Notes: a model not told the origin generated them from the sequence alone. 64,000 bases of DNA from Flagellimonas hadalis (GCF_007785775.2 NZ_VNIK02000012.1:18417-82416); one strand, 5' to 3'; numbered from the stretch's first letter, positions 26,214 through 35,673 are shown. Program-made: numbers and translations.

Positions 26214-29099
26214 ATGCGAAACAGCCTTATTCGTTCAGGATATGGTCCCATCGGCATAAAAGTCATTTTGGCCATATTTCTTCTTTTGGCATGTGGAATG
26301 TCTGTATACTCCCAATGTGCTGGACAAAACAACAGTGTCACCATCTGCAATAAGTTTGATGATATTTCCAATAGAAACTTTGACCTTTTTGCAAACTTGA
26401 ACGGTATGCCCTCACCTGGAGGTTCGTGGTCAACGCCCAATCCGACAAACCTAAGTGCATTGGACATCAACACAGGAATCGTTGATCTTTGGATGGTCAA
26501 CCGTTTTGGGGAACACCAATTTATTTACACCAACGGAAATTGCGGAGAATCGGCAACGGTGACCCTATTTTTGGGCGGCTATTCTGGAGAAGACAATGTT
26601 GATGGCAGTGCGAACGCCTGTAGTGAGGACTCTGCCGTAAATCTTTTTTCTTTCCTCGGGAGCCTTGTGGACGATGTAGTCCCCGACTTTAATGGTTTTT
26701 GGGAAGAGGATCCCATGACCCAGACAGGGTTCTTGTCGGGCAACTTGTTCAATGCCGAGGCAGCAGGTCCCGGGGAGTATATATTTACCTATACCGTTCC
26801 TGCCGTAGATGCTTGTCCCGGTATGCAATCGACCGTTTTTTTGGAAGTCCATCTTGCCCCAAACTCTGGAACTCCATCAAACCTTGTTGTATGTACCACC
26901 GATGACCTGTCAGGTTATACCAATCTGGATTTGAACAATCTATTGACCAATGAAGACCCCAATGGTGTATGGAGCGAGATGGGCACCAATCAAATCGATG
27001 ATTTTCTTGACCACTTCGTAAATGTGGAAGAAATCAATGCCACCCATGGATTTGGCAGTTACGGCTTTACTTATACCGTACAACCCTCCCATCCGGTTTG
27101 TCCAGAATCTTCCACGGACGTTTTCATCATCATACTTCCCACATTGAATGGGTCCTTGGAATCCGAAAACTATTGTTCGGGAACACCTTACGAAATTACT
27201 TTAAACTATGACCCATCATTGTTGCCCTCGGGCCAATATGAAATTGAATATCGTGTGGGCAGTACCGAAGGTGATTGGGATGGAAGCACCAATATTTCTT
27301 TGGTGAATGGAACAGGTACATTCAATGTTGACCCATTGGCAGTTCCCATAAATGAAATGGTACAAGTGAACATCATTGCCATTGAGGGAATGCAACAAGT
27401 GGTGTGTGGCGACATTGGTGTTTTGGAAACCGAATTTCTGGTATCAAACTCCATTGCTTCTGGCGTGAATGTATGTCCCAATAATGAGGTGACCATCAAT
27501 TTGGAGAACATTTTGGACCCAATGGCCAATCCTACCAACGAAATCCACACCATTAATTACACCCTAACAATTCCCGACAATTCCATTGTGGATCTATCGG
27601 AACAGAATGTTGTATTTTCCAATGGCTCCGCATCATTTGACATCCCTTCGGAACACTTAAATCAGTCAGGAACATACTCATTGGAAATTATTGTGGAAAA
27701 CAGTTTTGAGATAGGCTGTACCATAAATACAGGGTTCGAGATTCTTCCCATTCCCGAAGATATTGACCTGGACATTGCGGTGGACAACAGTTGTGATGCA
27801 ACTTCCATTGATGTACTCGTAAATGCCCCGACCCTACCCAATGGAAGCTATACGATTGATTACTTCGTGGTTGAACAAAATACACAGTCAACCTTAACGG
27901 ACAATACCATCAACTTTGTTGGTGGGGTCGCTGTTTATGGAATCGACATTGCCAACCTAGCTGATGGAGATTATATTGTTGTACTAAAAAGCACCCAAAA
28001 CGATTCCACACCTTGCAGGCTCCAATTTGAATTTGAGTTACAGGAAGGCTTTTCCATTGGTGGGCAACCTATTGTACTAGAGGCAGAAGAGCAACAATCC
28101 TTTTGCTTAAATGAAGGTGTTCCAACGTTGGAAGACATAGATGTCAACACTACTGGTCCCATCGCATTTTACCCAACCATTGACAGTCAAGAAGCTTTAC
28201 CTATTAACACACCTTTGGAAGAGGGTGAAGATTACTATGTTGTCAGCTCCGATGAAAACAACAATTGCGCCAGCGAAGAACGGACAAGGGTCCAAGTGTC
28301 CTTTTATGCCGCCGGGATACCAACTACCATCGATCCCTTCCCTATTTATTGTGCTTCAGATGAAGTAACCCTTGCCGGTTTGGACATAGCAACCCCCAAT
28401 GGAGGAGATATTGTTTGGTACGATGCAACCTCGGGCGGTAATATATTGGACTCAACCGAAATACTCGTTGATGGACAATCTTATTTTGCTGCCGAGCAAT
28501 TGGACGGGTTCTGTGAAAGCGATACTAGATTGGAAATTGCACCAGTTATAATTCAACCGCCATTGCCCGATTTACTTTCCGATGTACTCTTGGTCTGTGC
28601 ACTGGACAACCCGACCGTGGCTGAATTGATAAATCTTGAAAATGCCATTGGAGCAGAAGTTGAATGGTTCAATGTAGCTGAAGGAGGTACCGCAATACCC
28701 AGTTATGGGCCATTGGAAGATGATACCATCTACTATGCGCAGAGTTATGATCCAGATACGGGCTGTATCAACAAAAACAGAGTTCCCGTAACAGTGGACC
28801 TGAACAATTGCGACCCGGAAAAATACGGTTTTTTCATTCCCGATGCATTTTCTCCCAATAACGATGGTCGAAACGACACCTATTATATTCCCAACATTGA
28901 AATAATCTTCCCCGATTTCACTTTGGAAATCTTTAACCGATATGGTAATTCACTTTTCAAGGGCAATTCCTCGAAACCTGCTTGGGACGGAACAGGACCC
29001 AGCGGAAAAACCGTTCCCAATGGGGTCTATTTCTATCTCATCCACTTCAATAGGGATGGGTATGACCCTAAACAAGGAAGATTATACCTAAACCGATAA
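26214..29099 (+). CDS. Large surface protein with T9SS type B sorting domain
   Basis: 961 residues. A signal sequence with long charged N-region ends near residue 40 (SVYSQ). The mature protein is acidic, rich in Asn, Asp, Thr and Ser, and made of repeated beta-sandwich-like units with paired Cys (ICNKFDD, VCTTDDLSGY, SFCLNEGVP, IYCASDEV). The last 95 residues are the CHU_C/type B domain: FIPDAFSPNNDGRNDTYYIP, LEIFNRYGNSLFKG, WDGTGPSGKTVPNGVYFYLI. Such proteins are exported by the T9SS and kept at the surface with the help of a PorP/SprF protein, which is the next gene (12 bases on). Likely an adhesin; ligand unknown. Confidence 0.93.
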   Translation: MRNSLIRSGYGPIGIKVILAIFLLLACGMSVYSQCAGQNNSVTICNKFDDISNRNFDLFANLNGMPSPGGSWSTPNPTNLSALDINTGIVDLWMVNRFGEHQFIYTNGNCGESATVTLFLGGYSGEDNVDGSANACSEDSAVNLFSFLGSLVDDVVPDFNGFWEEDPMTQTGFLSGNLFNAEAAGPGEYIFTYTVPAVDACPGMQSTVFLEVHLAPNSGTPSNLVVCTTDDLSGYTNLDLNNLLTNEDPNGVWSEMGTNQIDDFLDHFVNVEEINATHGFGSYGFTYTVQPSHPVCPESSTDVFIIILPTLNGSLESENYCSGTPYEITLNYDPSLLPSGQYEIEYRVGSTEGDWDGSTNISLVNGTGTFNVDPLAVPINEMVQVNIIAIEGMQQVVCGDIGVLETEFLVSNSIASGVNVCPNNEVTINLENILDPMANPTNEIHTINYTLTIPDNSIVDLSEQNVVFSNGSASFDIPSEHLNQSGTYSLEIIVENSFEIGCTINTGFEILPIPEDIDLDIAVDNSCDATSIDVLVNAPTLPNGSYTIDYFVVEQNTQSTLTDNTINFVGGVAVYGIDIANLADGDYIVVLKSTQNDSTPCRLQFEFELQEGFSIGGQPIVLEAEEQQSFCLNEGVPTLEDIDVNTTGPIAFYPTIDSQEALPINTPLEEGEDYYVVSSDENNNCASEERTRVQVSFYAAGIPTTIDPFPIYCASDEVTLAGLDIATPNGGDIVWYDATSGGNILDSTEILVDGQSYFAAEQLDGFCESDTRLEIAPVIIQPPLPDLLSDVLLVCALDNPTVAELINLENAIGAEVEWFNVAEGGTAIPSYGPLEDDTIYYAQSYDPDTGCINKNRVPVTVDLNNCDPEKYGFFIPDAFSPNNDGRNDTYYIPNIEIIFPDFTLEIFNRYGNSLFKGNSSKPAWDGTGPSGKTVPNGVYFYLIHFNRDGYDPKQGRLYLNR

Positions 29100-29111
29100 G
29101 TAAGCAAATCC

Positions 29112-30047
29112 ATGAAAAGAATACTGACAACTTTGTTGTTTCTATGGTGTTCATTGGGGGCAAAATCGCAGCAAGATCCCCAGTTCACCCAATATATGTA
29201 TAACCTGAGCATTATAAACCCAGCCTATACCACCAACGAAAGAGGACTGATCAATTTAGGGACGCTCTACCGCTCGCAATGGCAAAATGTTGAGGGCGCC
29301 CCAGAAACATTGACCTTTTTTGCCCATGCCACCTTAAGCGACAAAGTGGAAACCGGAATTTCCATCATTAAAGATGAGATTGGGGATGGTGTACTTTCAG
29401 AAAACAATATAAATGCGGATTTCGCATACATTCTACAACTTGACGATCAAAGCAATTTGGCTTTGGGGCTAAAGGGAGGCATCACTACTTTTGAAACCAA
29501 TTTCACTGACCTTGTACTTCCTGAATATCAAGATGACGATGCTTTCAATGAAAACATAAATAGTATTTTTCCCAATGTCGGGGTGGGTGTTTTTTATAAC
29601 AGACCTAACTTTTATGCAGGAGTGTCCGCTCCAAACTTGCTCACTTCCAAACATATTGACAACCAGGATGGGATAAAAAGAATAGGTTCCGAAGAAATAC
29701 ATCTGTTTTTCACTTCAGGCTATGTGTACACCATAAACCCAGACTTGAAGATAAAACCTTCCGTGATGACAAAAATGGTGGAAGGGTCACCCATTTCTTT
29801 GGATACCTCCATCAATGTGCTGTTCAACAACAAGTTTGAAACAGGGCTTTCCTATAGATGGGGCGATGCCGTGAATGCCATGTTCAATGTTTACGTGGTG
29901 CCTTCCGTAAGAATAGGCTATGCCTACGATTACACACTGTCCAATTTGGGGAGTTTCAGTTCAGGGTCCCACGAGATTTTTGCCCTTTTTGATCTTGATT
30001 TGCTCGGCTTAAGAAAAGGATACGACAAATCCCCCAGATTCTACTAA
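29112..30047 (+). CDS. PorP/SprF-family type IX secretion membrane protein
   Basis: 311 residues. A signal peptide (ending LGAKSQ) is followed by the hallmark QDPQFTQYMYNLSIINPAYT (20 residues, about 21-40) and a 14-strand-type barrel with RSQWQNVEGAPETLTFFAH. Relatives such as SprF are needed for secretion or attachment of the type B protein encoded beside them. It lies between the surface protein and the OmpA-family gene, with spacers of 12 and 4 bases, so the three form one operon. Confidence 0.95.
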   Translation: MKRILTTLLFLWCSLGAKSQQDPQFTQYMYNLSIINPAYTTNERGLINLGTLYRSQWQNVEGAPETLTFFAHATLSDKVETGISIIKDEIGDGVLSENNINADFAYILQLDDQSNLALGLKGGITTFETNFTDLVLPEYQDDDAFNENINSIFPNVGVGVFYNRPNFYAGVSAPNLLTSKHIDNQDGIKRIGSEEIHLFFTSGYVYTINPDLKIKPSVMTKMVEGSPISLDTSINVLFNNKFETGLSYRWGDAVNAMFNVYVVPSVRIGYAYDYTLSNLGSFSSGSHEIFALFDLDLLGLRKGYDKSPRFY

Positions 30048-30051
30048 GATT

Positions 30052-31770
30052 ATGAAAAGACTGCTTTTTATCATACTGATCGGCGTACAGCCTGTTCTGG
30101 CACAACAGGAACTGGAGCGAGCCAACACCTATTTTGAACGGGCATTCTATAGTGATGCCATCCCCTTGTACGAGCAAGTCCTATCAACCAATCGCAGCCA
30201 ACAAGTTTTACAGAACCTAGCGGATGCCTACTATCGAACTTATGATATGCATTCGGCAGCAAGATGGTACAATACACTGATCTCTAGGTCAGGGAAAAAC
30301 GTCGATGCCTCCTATTATTTCAAACTCAATCAATCTTTGAAAGCCATAGGCAAGTATCAAGAAGCCGAAAGAGTATTGCAAGAATATTATCAGCGTTTGG
30401 GGGATTCGGTATCGATCAACAAGATAGGGCAGGACAATCTTTATCTGGCCAGTATTCAATCCATTGGAGATAGGTTTGCCATTCAAAACCTCCCTTTGAA
30501 CACCCCTGCTTCGGAATTTGCAGCGATACAAATCGATTCCAACCTGATTTACACCGCAGCTAGAAAGAAGAATACATCCTTGAAAAAAGTTTACCGTTGG
30601 AACAACCAAAACTATTTGGACATTTACATCCATCCCATGGATAAAATTGGGCAAAATGATAGTTTCAGCAACAGCCTTTCCGGTAAGGTTAATACCAAAA
30701 TGCACGAGGGGACCTATGCCATTACCAAAGACAGGAAAACCATTTACTTTACCCGGAACAATTTTATAAAAGGAAGAAAACGAACAGACAACAAGAAGAT
30801 TTCGAATTTAAAAATTTACAAAGCGGAATGGATTGATGGCGAATGGTCGAACATTACAGAATTACCATTTAACAGCGACGATTATTCAACAGAGCATCCA
30901 GCATTGAGCCATGATGAGACCAAACTTTATTTTTCTTCCGACCGTCCTGGCGGTTATGGATCTTTTGATCTATATAGCGTTGATATCATTTCCGATGGAT
31001 CCTATGGCGTCCCAAAAAACCTAGGTTCCTCCATCAATACAGATAAAAAAGAGCAATTTCCATTTTTGGATACCCACAACAACCTATACTTTGCTTCGAA
31101 TGGACATCCAGGGTTTGGCCTTTTGGATATTTTTATCTCCAAATATGAATCCGGCAACCACCAAAACCCCGATAATTTGGGATTGCCCGTAAATAGCGGT
31201 TACGATGATTTTGCCATTTCGTTCCATTCGCCAAGCGAAGGATATTTTTCATCCAACCGTCCATCTGGCAAGGGTAGTGATGACGTCTATTCATTTGAGG
31301 AGACCAAACCACTCATCCTTCAACCAAAAGAAATGGAAAAGAGCCAAAATGCCATCAAAACTACCGATATAGTGGAAATGGAAAGCACCCTGGTAAAGAA
31401 CGGCGACAGGATAATGATCAAGGCCGAGCAAATTCATTTTGACTATAATTTGTGGTATTTAAGAAATGAGGCAAAGGATAGACTTGGAGTGGTCCTTGAC
31501 ATTCTACAAAAGTATCCAAACAGTATCATCGAAGTAGGAACCCACACAGATAGTAGAGGGAACTTAGAATATAACCGTGAACTTTCCCAAAAAAGGGCAA
31601 ATTCCGTAAAAGATTTTCTGGTGAGCAAAGGTATTGGCCCCGACAGGATTATTGCCAAAGGGTATGGGGAATCGCGACCCCTTGTCAAATGTGAAACCGA
31701 CGATGAATGCTCCGAAGAGGACCACGAACTGAACAGACGTTGTGAATTTGTGGTCATTGAAGGGATGTAA
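30052..31770 (+). CDS. TPR/PD40/OmpA-family outer-membrane anchor protein
   Basis: 572 residues. Signal peptide (MKRLLFIILIGVQPVLAQ), then TPR-like helices (about 20-120: ANTYFERAFYSDAIPLYEQV), a PD40 beta-propeller segment (about 280-420: YFSSDRPGGYGSFDLYSVD and YFSSNRPSGKGSDDVYSF), and a C-terminal OmpA domain (about 455-572) with the peptidoglycan-binding pattern THTDSRGNLEYNRELSQKRA and NRRCEFVV. The layout matches PorE-type proteins that tie T9SS surface complexes to peptidoglycan. Last gene of the three-gene operon. Confidence 0.94.
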   Translation: MKRLLFIILIGVQPVLAQQELERANTYFERAFYSDAIPLYEQVLSTNRSQQVLQNLADAYYRTYDMHSAARWYNTLISRSGKNVDASYYFKLNQSLKAIGKYQEAERVLQEYYQRLGDSVSINKIGQDNLYLASIQSIGDRFAIQNLPLNTPASEFAAIQIDSNLIYTAARKKNTSLKKVYRWNNQNYLDIYIHPMDKIGQNDSFSNSLSGKVNTKMHEGTYAITKDRKTIYFTRNNFIKGRKRTDNKKISNLKIYKAEWIDGEWSNITELPFNSDDYSTEHPALSHDETKLYFSSDRPGGYGSFDLYSVDIISDGSYGVPKNLGSSINTDKKEQFPFLDTHNNLYFASNGHPGFGLLDIFISKYESGNHQNPDNLGLPVNSGYDDFAISFHSPSEGYFSSNRPSGKGSDDVYSFEETKPLILQPKEMEKSQNAIKTTDIVEMESTLVKNGDRIMIKAEQIHFDYNLWYLRNEAKDRLGVVLDILQKYPNSIIEVGTHTDSRGNLEYNRELSQKRANSVKDFLVSKGIGPDRIIAKGYGESRPLVKCETDDECSEEDHELNRRCEFVVIEGM

Positions 31771-31824
31771 AGTAAAAATCATCCCATTTTTCATAGGATA
31801 TGCCTATTTTGGCTAAAAAATCCG

Positions 31825-32136
31825 ATGAACCTATATGAACTAAAATCAAAGGAAATCATGCCGGGCTATCATGGAAAACTGGTCCACGGGGAGCAGATGA
31901 GCTGGGTGTTCTGGGACGTGGAAAAAAACGCCGTGGTGCCAGAGCACAGTCACATGCACGAGCAGATCATGCACGTGGTGGAAGGAACTTTTGAATTTAC
32001 CCTTGATGGAAAAACAGACACCTATGGCCCAGGGGATGTGGTCATCATCCCTTCCCATGCCCCACATAGTGGAAAAGCCATCACAGCTTGCAAATTGATG
32101 GACATTTTCAGTCCTGTCCGGGAAGAATACAGATAG
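31825..32136 (+). CDS. Cupin-domain protein
   Basis: 103 residues forming one cupin barrel. Motif 1 is VPEHSHMHEQIMHVVEGTFEF with three candidate metal ligands (H, H and E), and motif 2 is GPGDVVIIPSHAPHSGKA with the fourth (His). No signal peptide. Such single cupins may be enzymes or small-molecule sensors; the substrate is not predictable. The SDR gene starts two bases after its stop, so the pair is coupled and may work on one compound. Confidence 0.9.
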   Translation: MNLYELKSKEIMPGYHGKLVHGEQMSWVFWDVEKNAVVPEHSHMHEQIMHVVEGTFEFTLDGKTDTYGPGDVVIIPSHAPHSGKAITACKLMDIFSPVREEYR

Positions 32137-32138
32137 CC

Positions 32139-32924
32139 ATGGACATTTCACTCAAAGGAAAAAAAGCCCTAGTTGGCGGGAGCAGCAAGGGAATCGGCGA
32201 GGCCATTGCCAGACAATTGGCATCCAGTGGGGCCAGTGTGACACTTATGGCGAGGAGCGAGGAGCGCATGAAGGCCATTATAAAGGAAATGGATTCTTCT
32301 CAGGGACAGCAACATCAGTATCTAGTGGTCGATTTCTCCAATTTTGAAGCGTTCAAAACTAGTATTTCAGCATTTTTTGAACACAATACCATCAATATTT
32401 TGGTGAACAATACCCAAGGCCCAAAAGCAGGCGGTGCCTTGGAAAAGAAGGTCGATGATTACCAAGAAGCTTTTGACCTGTTGTTCAAATCCGTGGTTTT
32501 TACCACGGAACTTGCCTTGAAACACATGCAACAGAACCAATGGGGAAGGATCATCAACGTGGCCTCCATTTCGGTGAAGGAACCGCTGAACTATTTGGCG
32601 CTCTCCAATTCCATCAGGGCAGCCGTGGTGACCTGGGCCAAAAGCCTGGCCTATGATGTGGCAAAGGATGGAATCACCATAAACAGTACCTTGACAGGGT
32701 ATTTTGATACGGACCGCATTGCCCAACTCAATATGAAAAAAGCAGAGAACCTGGGCATATCACCCGATGAAGTGCTCGCCAACATGGAAGAACAAGTTCC
32801 AATGAAACGGATAGGAAGGCCCGAAGAGTATGGTTTTTTGGTCACTTTTCTGGCTTCGGACCAAGCTGCTTTTATTACCGGGACCAACATCCCCATTGAT
32901 GGAGGATTATTGAAATCCCTATAA
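32139..32924 (+). CDS. SDR-family oxidoreductase, atypical active site
   Basis: 261 residues from the ATG at 32139 (MDISLKGKKALVGG). An upstream in-frame extension overlaps the cupin gene and lacks homology. The cofactor loop GGSSKGIGEAIARQL is intact, and NNTQGP stands where NNAG is usual. The Ser of the catalytic set is in INVASIS, but the expected Tyr-x-x-x-Lys reads YLALSNSIRAAV, with no Lys at the right spacing. This SNxxR form occurs in a branch of FabG-like SDRs. Reaction unknown; coupled to the cupin gene. Confidence 0.9.
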   Translation: MDISLKGKKALVGGSSKGIGEAIARQLASSGASVTLMARSEERMKAIIKEMDSSQGQQHQYLVVDFSNFEAFKTSISAFFEHNTINILVNNTQGPKAGGALEKKVDDYQEAFDLLFKSVVFTTELALKHMQQNQWGRIINVASISVKEPLNYLALSNSIRAAVVTWAKSLAYDVAKDGITINSTLTGYFDTDRIAQLNMKKAENLGISPDEVLANMEEQVPMKRIGRPEEYGFLVTFLASDQAAFITGTNIPIDGGLLKSL

Positions 32925-33018
32925 TCATTTTTATTATAAATAAAAATATAATCCAAAAAAATTAACATATGTTTATTTTTTGAATACATTTATTGGATAA
33001 ACCATAAAATCCAACTCT

Positions 33019-33396
33019 ATGAATTCAAAAGTTTTTTTGGTGGTCCGCATACTTTTAGGACTGCTTATCCTAGTATTTGGGCTCAACAAGTTCTTAAATT
33101 TTATACCTGCTGGCGGTGAAATGCCCGAACCCGCAATGAACTATTTCGGTGCAATCTCTTCCACGCACACCATAAGCTTGGTGGGCATTGTTGAGGTCTT
33201 GGCGGGACTTGCCTTGATACTCAACAAGTATGGTGCCCTCATGGCATTGATCTTGATGAGCGTATCTGTAAATGCCGTTATGTTCCACGCTACATTGGCT
33301 CCTGAGGGTATTGGTCCTGCCTTGGGTCTTTTGATATTGAACATTATCGTATTGATCGGGTACAAAGATCGGTACAAGGATCTGCTTCGTCCATAA
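33019..33396 (+). CDS. DoxX-family membrane protein
   Basis: 125 residues with four membrane segments. The first holds RILLGLLILVFGLNKFLNFI, the typical DoxX start with Gly-Leu-Asn-Lys-Phe, followed by a short periplasmic or cytoplasmic loop and SLVGIVEVLAGLALIL. Relatives are linked to sulfur or redox stress in some bacteria, but no specific role can be given. It has its own 94-base AT-rich upstream spacer and is followed by an inverted repeat that separates it from the convergent LytTR gene. Confidence 0.88.
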   Translation: MNSKVFLVVRILLGLLILVFGLNKFLNFIPAGGEMPEPAMNYFGAISSTHTISLVGIVEVLAGLALILNKYGALMALILMSVSVNAVMFHATLAPEGIGPALGLLILNIIVLIGYKDRYKDLLRP

Positions 33397-33414
33397 GACT
33401 AAAAAGAGACTTTC

Positions 33415-33487
33415 TGTCAGTTCGAGCGTAGTCGAGAAATTATTGGTTGCTCACAATCAAGAGGTTTCGACTGCGCTCAACCTGACA
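33415..33487. repeat. Palindromic intergenic repeat (REP-like)
   Basis: The left arm 33415-33439 starts TGTCAGTTCGAGCGTAGTCG and the right arm 33465-33487 is TTTCGACTGCGCTCAACC plus TGACA. The arms are inverted with about three mismatches in 23 bp around a 25-base loop. It lies between two convergent genes, where it may also stop transcription from both sides. A related element at 62258-62301 shares the TTCTCGACTGCGC and CTCGAATTGACA parts. Confidence 0.75.
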
Positions 33488-33514
33488 AAATCCAAGTTTC
33501 AGTCTTCTGCCCTA

Positions 33515-34240
33515 TTATAAACTCATCCGATCCTTAAAAATATAGGACTGCCTTCGGGACACTTCCACCTCTTCACCATTTTTCAGGGTCAGTTTCAATT
33601 TTCCATTGAACCAAGGGACAACATTCTCGATGTAGTTGGTGTTGACAATCTGTTGCCGGTTGGCCCTAAAAAAAGTATCCTCTGGGAGTTTTTCCTCCAC
33701 TTGGTTGAGCGATTTGTAGAGCAACGGTTTTTTGTCATCAAAAAACACCCTGGTGTAATTGCCGACAATCTCGAACAGCGAAATGTCCCCGATCTTCACC
33801 AACCAGCAAGATTCGCCATCCTTGATGAATATTTGGCTATTTTCCGTTAGTTTCTTCGTTCTGTCATTGTCCTGCTTCGCCGTTTCCATCTTGGCCCTCA
33901 CTTTTTCCAAGGCCATTGCAAAACGGTTTTCGTTTACGGGCTTGAGCAGATAGTCGAGGGCATTGTATTCGAACGATTTGATGGCATACTCATCAAAGGC
34001 CGTGGTAAAAATGGTCATGGGCACCTCATCCAGCATCTCAAGAAGCTCAAAACCATCCTTCTCGGGCATATTGATGTCCAGGAACAGGAGGTCGGGATTT
34101 TCAGCCTGGATCAGTTCATAGCCTTCATCCACGTTCTCCGCTTCCCCCACAAGCGTTATGTCATCATACTTTTTCAAGAGCTCTTTGAGCTCATTGCGCG
34201 CCAATCTGGAATCTTCTACTATGACTGCCCTGATATTCAT
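33515..34240 (-). CDS. LytTR-family response regulator
   Basis: 241 residues. The receiver domain (1-120) has the acidic pair VEDSRLARNEL, the phospho-acceptor Asp in LLFLDINMPEKDG (about residue 55) and the conserved Lys in YLLKPVNENRF. The C-terminal LytTR DNA-binding domain includes VGNYTRVFF, KSLNQVEEKLPEDTFFRANR and VSRRQSYIF. It should bind direct repeats in target promoters. Its ATG overlaps the stop of the kinase gene by four bases, so it is paired with that kinase. Confidence 0.96.
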   Translation of the reverse strand: MNIRAVIVEDSRLARNELKELLKKYDDITLVGEAENVDEGYELIQAENPDLLFLDINMPEKDGFELLEMLDEVPMTIFTTAFDEYAIKSFEYNALDYLLKPVNENRFAMALEKVRAKMETAKQDNDRTKKLTENSQIFIKDGESCWLVKIGDISLFEIVGNYTRVFFDDKKPLLYKSLNQVEEKLPEDTFFRANRQQIVNTNYIENVVPWFNGKLKLTLKNGEEVEVSRRQSYIFKDRMSL

Positions 34241-35298
34241 GTGAGTGGAATGGTTATTTGGGCCACGACCTCATCATCGGCCACTTCATCCAATTTAAAT
34301 GATGCACGGTCGGCATACAACAATTTCAGTCGTTGTTTTATATTTTTCAATCCCAATTGCGTGGAATCCTTGGATATGTTCAGTTGTCCCGTGTTCCTGA
34401 CCTCTATGAGCAAATGATCTTCTTTTTGGACGATTTTCAAAAGGATCCTGCCCCCGTTTTTCAGATTGGCGATTCCGTGCTTGGCAGCGTTCTCCACCAG
34501 CAACTGGATCACCATGGGCGGAATCCTTAGGTCGAGGGTGTCGGTATCCACTTCTTTGACAAATTCCAATCGGTCCTCAAACTGGATCTTGGAAAGGTCG
34601 ATGTAGTTGTCCACCACTTCCAGCTCTTCCCTTACTGCAATATCGTTGATGTTGTTCTTCGTCAATGAGTACCGCAAGATCTCGGATAGCTTTGTGAGCA
34701 TTTCCCTGGATTTTTCCACATCTTCCAACATCAAGCCACGTATGTTGTTCAAACTGTTGAACATAAAATGTGGATTGATCTGCCCCTTCAAGGTGTTCAG
34801 TTGTGCTTGTTTCAGGTTTGTGTTCAGTTCCAAACGCTCTATCCTGTCCTGATTGAGCTTGAGCAATAGGGTGATGACCAAATAGGTGACTACCCAGGCA
34901 CCTACCAAGAAGAGTGAGTTCAGCACTTGGATCCAGAAATTGTCATAGCTCTTGAACATATGGACCTCGTTCTCGGTAAGTGCAGGACCAAATTTGCCGT
35001 ATAGAAATCCAAAGAACATGTTCAGCAGCCCAAACACCACGGATGTCAATACAAAAGAAGCTAGGATTTTTAGAATATCCCTTGGCCCAAAGTTATCAAA
35101 ATGCACATTCCGTTTTAGGTACCATCTCAATATGGATGTGGGGAGAATCCCAATGAAAGTTCCAACAACCACCGAATAGATGGTCAATTCCATACTGATG
35201 CCCTTCGGTACAAATGCCGCTATGGAATTGATAAAGCCCCAACCCAAAAACTGCAGGATCCAAAAGATCTGGTTTCTTCTTTTTTTGCTCAATTCCAT
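34237..35298 (-). CDS. LytS-type sensor histidine kinase
   Basis: 353 residues. Four membrane segments occupy the first 150 residues with no large periplasmic sensor loop. The His_kinase domain has the phospho-acceptor in NPHFMFNSLNNIRGLM (about residue 196) and the ATP-binding N box in LLVENAAKHGIANLKNGG. The signal is probably sensed within or at the membrane. It is translated together with the LytTR regulator downstream, and two small membrane ORFs lie just upstream on the same strand. Confidence 0.95.
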   Translation of the reverse strand: MELSKKRRNQIFWILQFLGWGFINSIAAFVPKGISMELTIYSVVVGTFIGILPTSILRWYLKRNVHFDNFGPRDILKILASFVLTSVVFGLLNMFFGFLYGKFGPALTENEVHMFKSYDNFWIQVLNSLFLVGAWVVTYLVITLLLKLNQDRIERLELNTNLKQAQLNTLKGQINPHFMFNSLNNIRGLMLEDVEKSREMLTKLSEILRYSLTKNNINDIAVREELEVVDNYIDLSKIQFEDRLEFVKEVDTDTLDLRIPPMVIQLLVENAAKHGIANLKNGGRILLKIVQKEDHLLIEVRNTGQLNISKDSTQLGLKNIKQRLKLLYADRASFKLDEVADDEVVAQITIPLT

Positions 35299-35357
35299 AT
35301 CACTTGGCTATGCTGCCAAATATAATCCATTGTTTCCTTGAAATTTGTCCAATGTCC

Positions 35358-35567
35358 TTATGATTCTTGCGCCTTCTTTCTTTTGAACAATCCGCAACAT
35401 GATCTGCTGGAAGGCAAAAAAACAATCCAGACCATGGTCATGCCGGTATAGAAGAACGGAAAGTAGTCCGCATATTCCCAATCGTTGAACTTACCATAAA
35501 CACCTATGATCCCTCCTAAAATTCCCATGGCCATGACCACTTTTTGGGATGTGTTGAATTTTCTCAT
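35358..35567 (-). CDS. Small membrane protein upstream of the LytS/LytR pair
   Basis: 69 residues from the ATG at 35567 (MRKFNTSQKVVMAMGILGG); the in-frame codon at 35582 is TTG and less likely. Two hydrophobic segments (VVMAMGILGGIIGVYG and FFYTGMTMVWIVFLP) flank an acidic YADYF loop, and the tail is Cys-Cys then basic (SCCGLFKRKKAQ). No family recognised. The gap to the kinase is 59 bases and the direction is the same, so it may be part of the regulatory unit, for example as a sensor accessory. Confidence 0.65.
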   Translation of the reverse strand: MRKFNTSQKVVMAMGILGGIIGVYGKFNDWEYADYFPFFYTGMTMVWIVFLPSSRSCCGLFKRKKAQES

Positions 35568-35591
35568 TTTGTTGAATTTCAAACTAGTGAT

Positions 35592-35645
35592 TTAAAGAAG
35601 GATGCTAACCAAAAGGGTGATGATCAATTTTGCCAGTGCTATCAT
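35592..35645 (-). CDS. Tiny hydrophobic ORF (17 codons)
   Basis: Reads MIALAKLIITLLVSILL then TAA, nine bases before the next small membrane gene. The sequence looks like the signal-peptide half of a small lipoprotein that stops before its lipobox, or a true membrane micropeptide. It begins about 29 bases after a promoter-like pair at 35674-35704. Too short for certainty. Confidence 0.3.
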   Translation of the reverse strand: MIALAKLIITLLVSILL

Positions 35646-35673
35646 GGTGGTTTGCTTTTTAGGTTACACAAGG

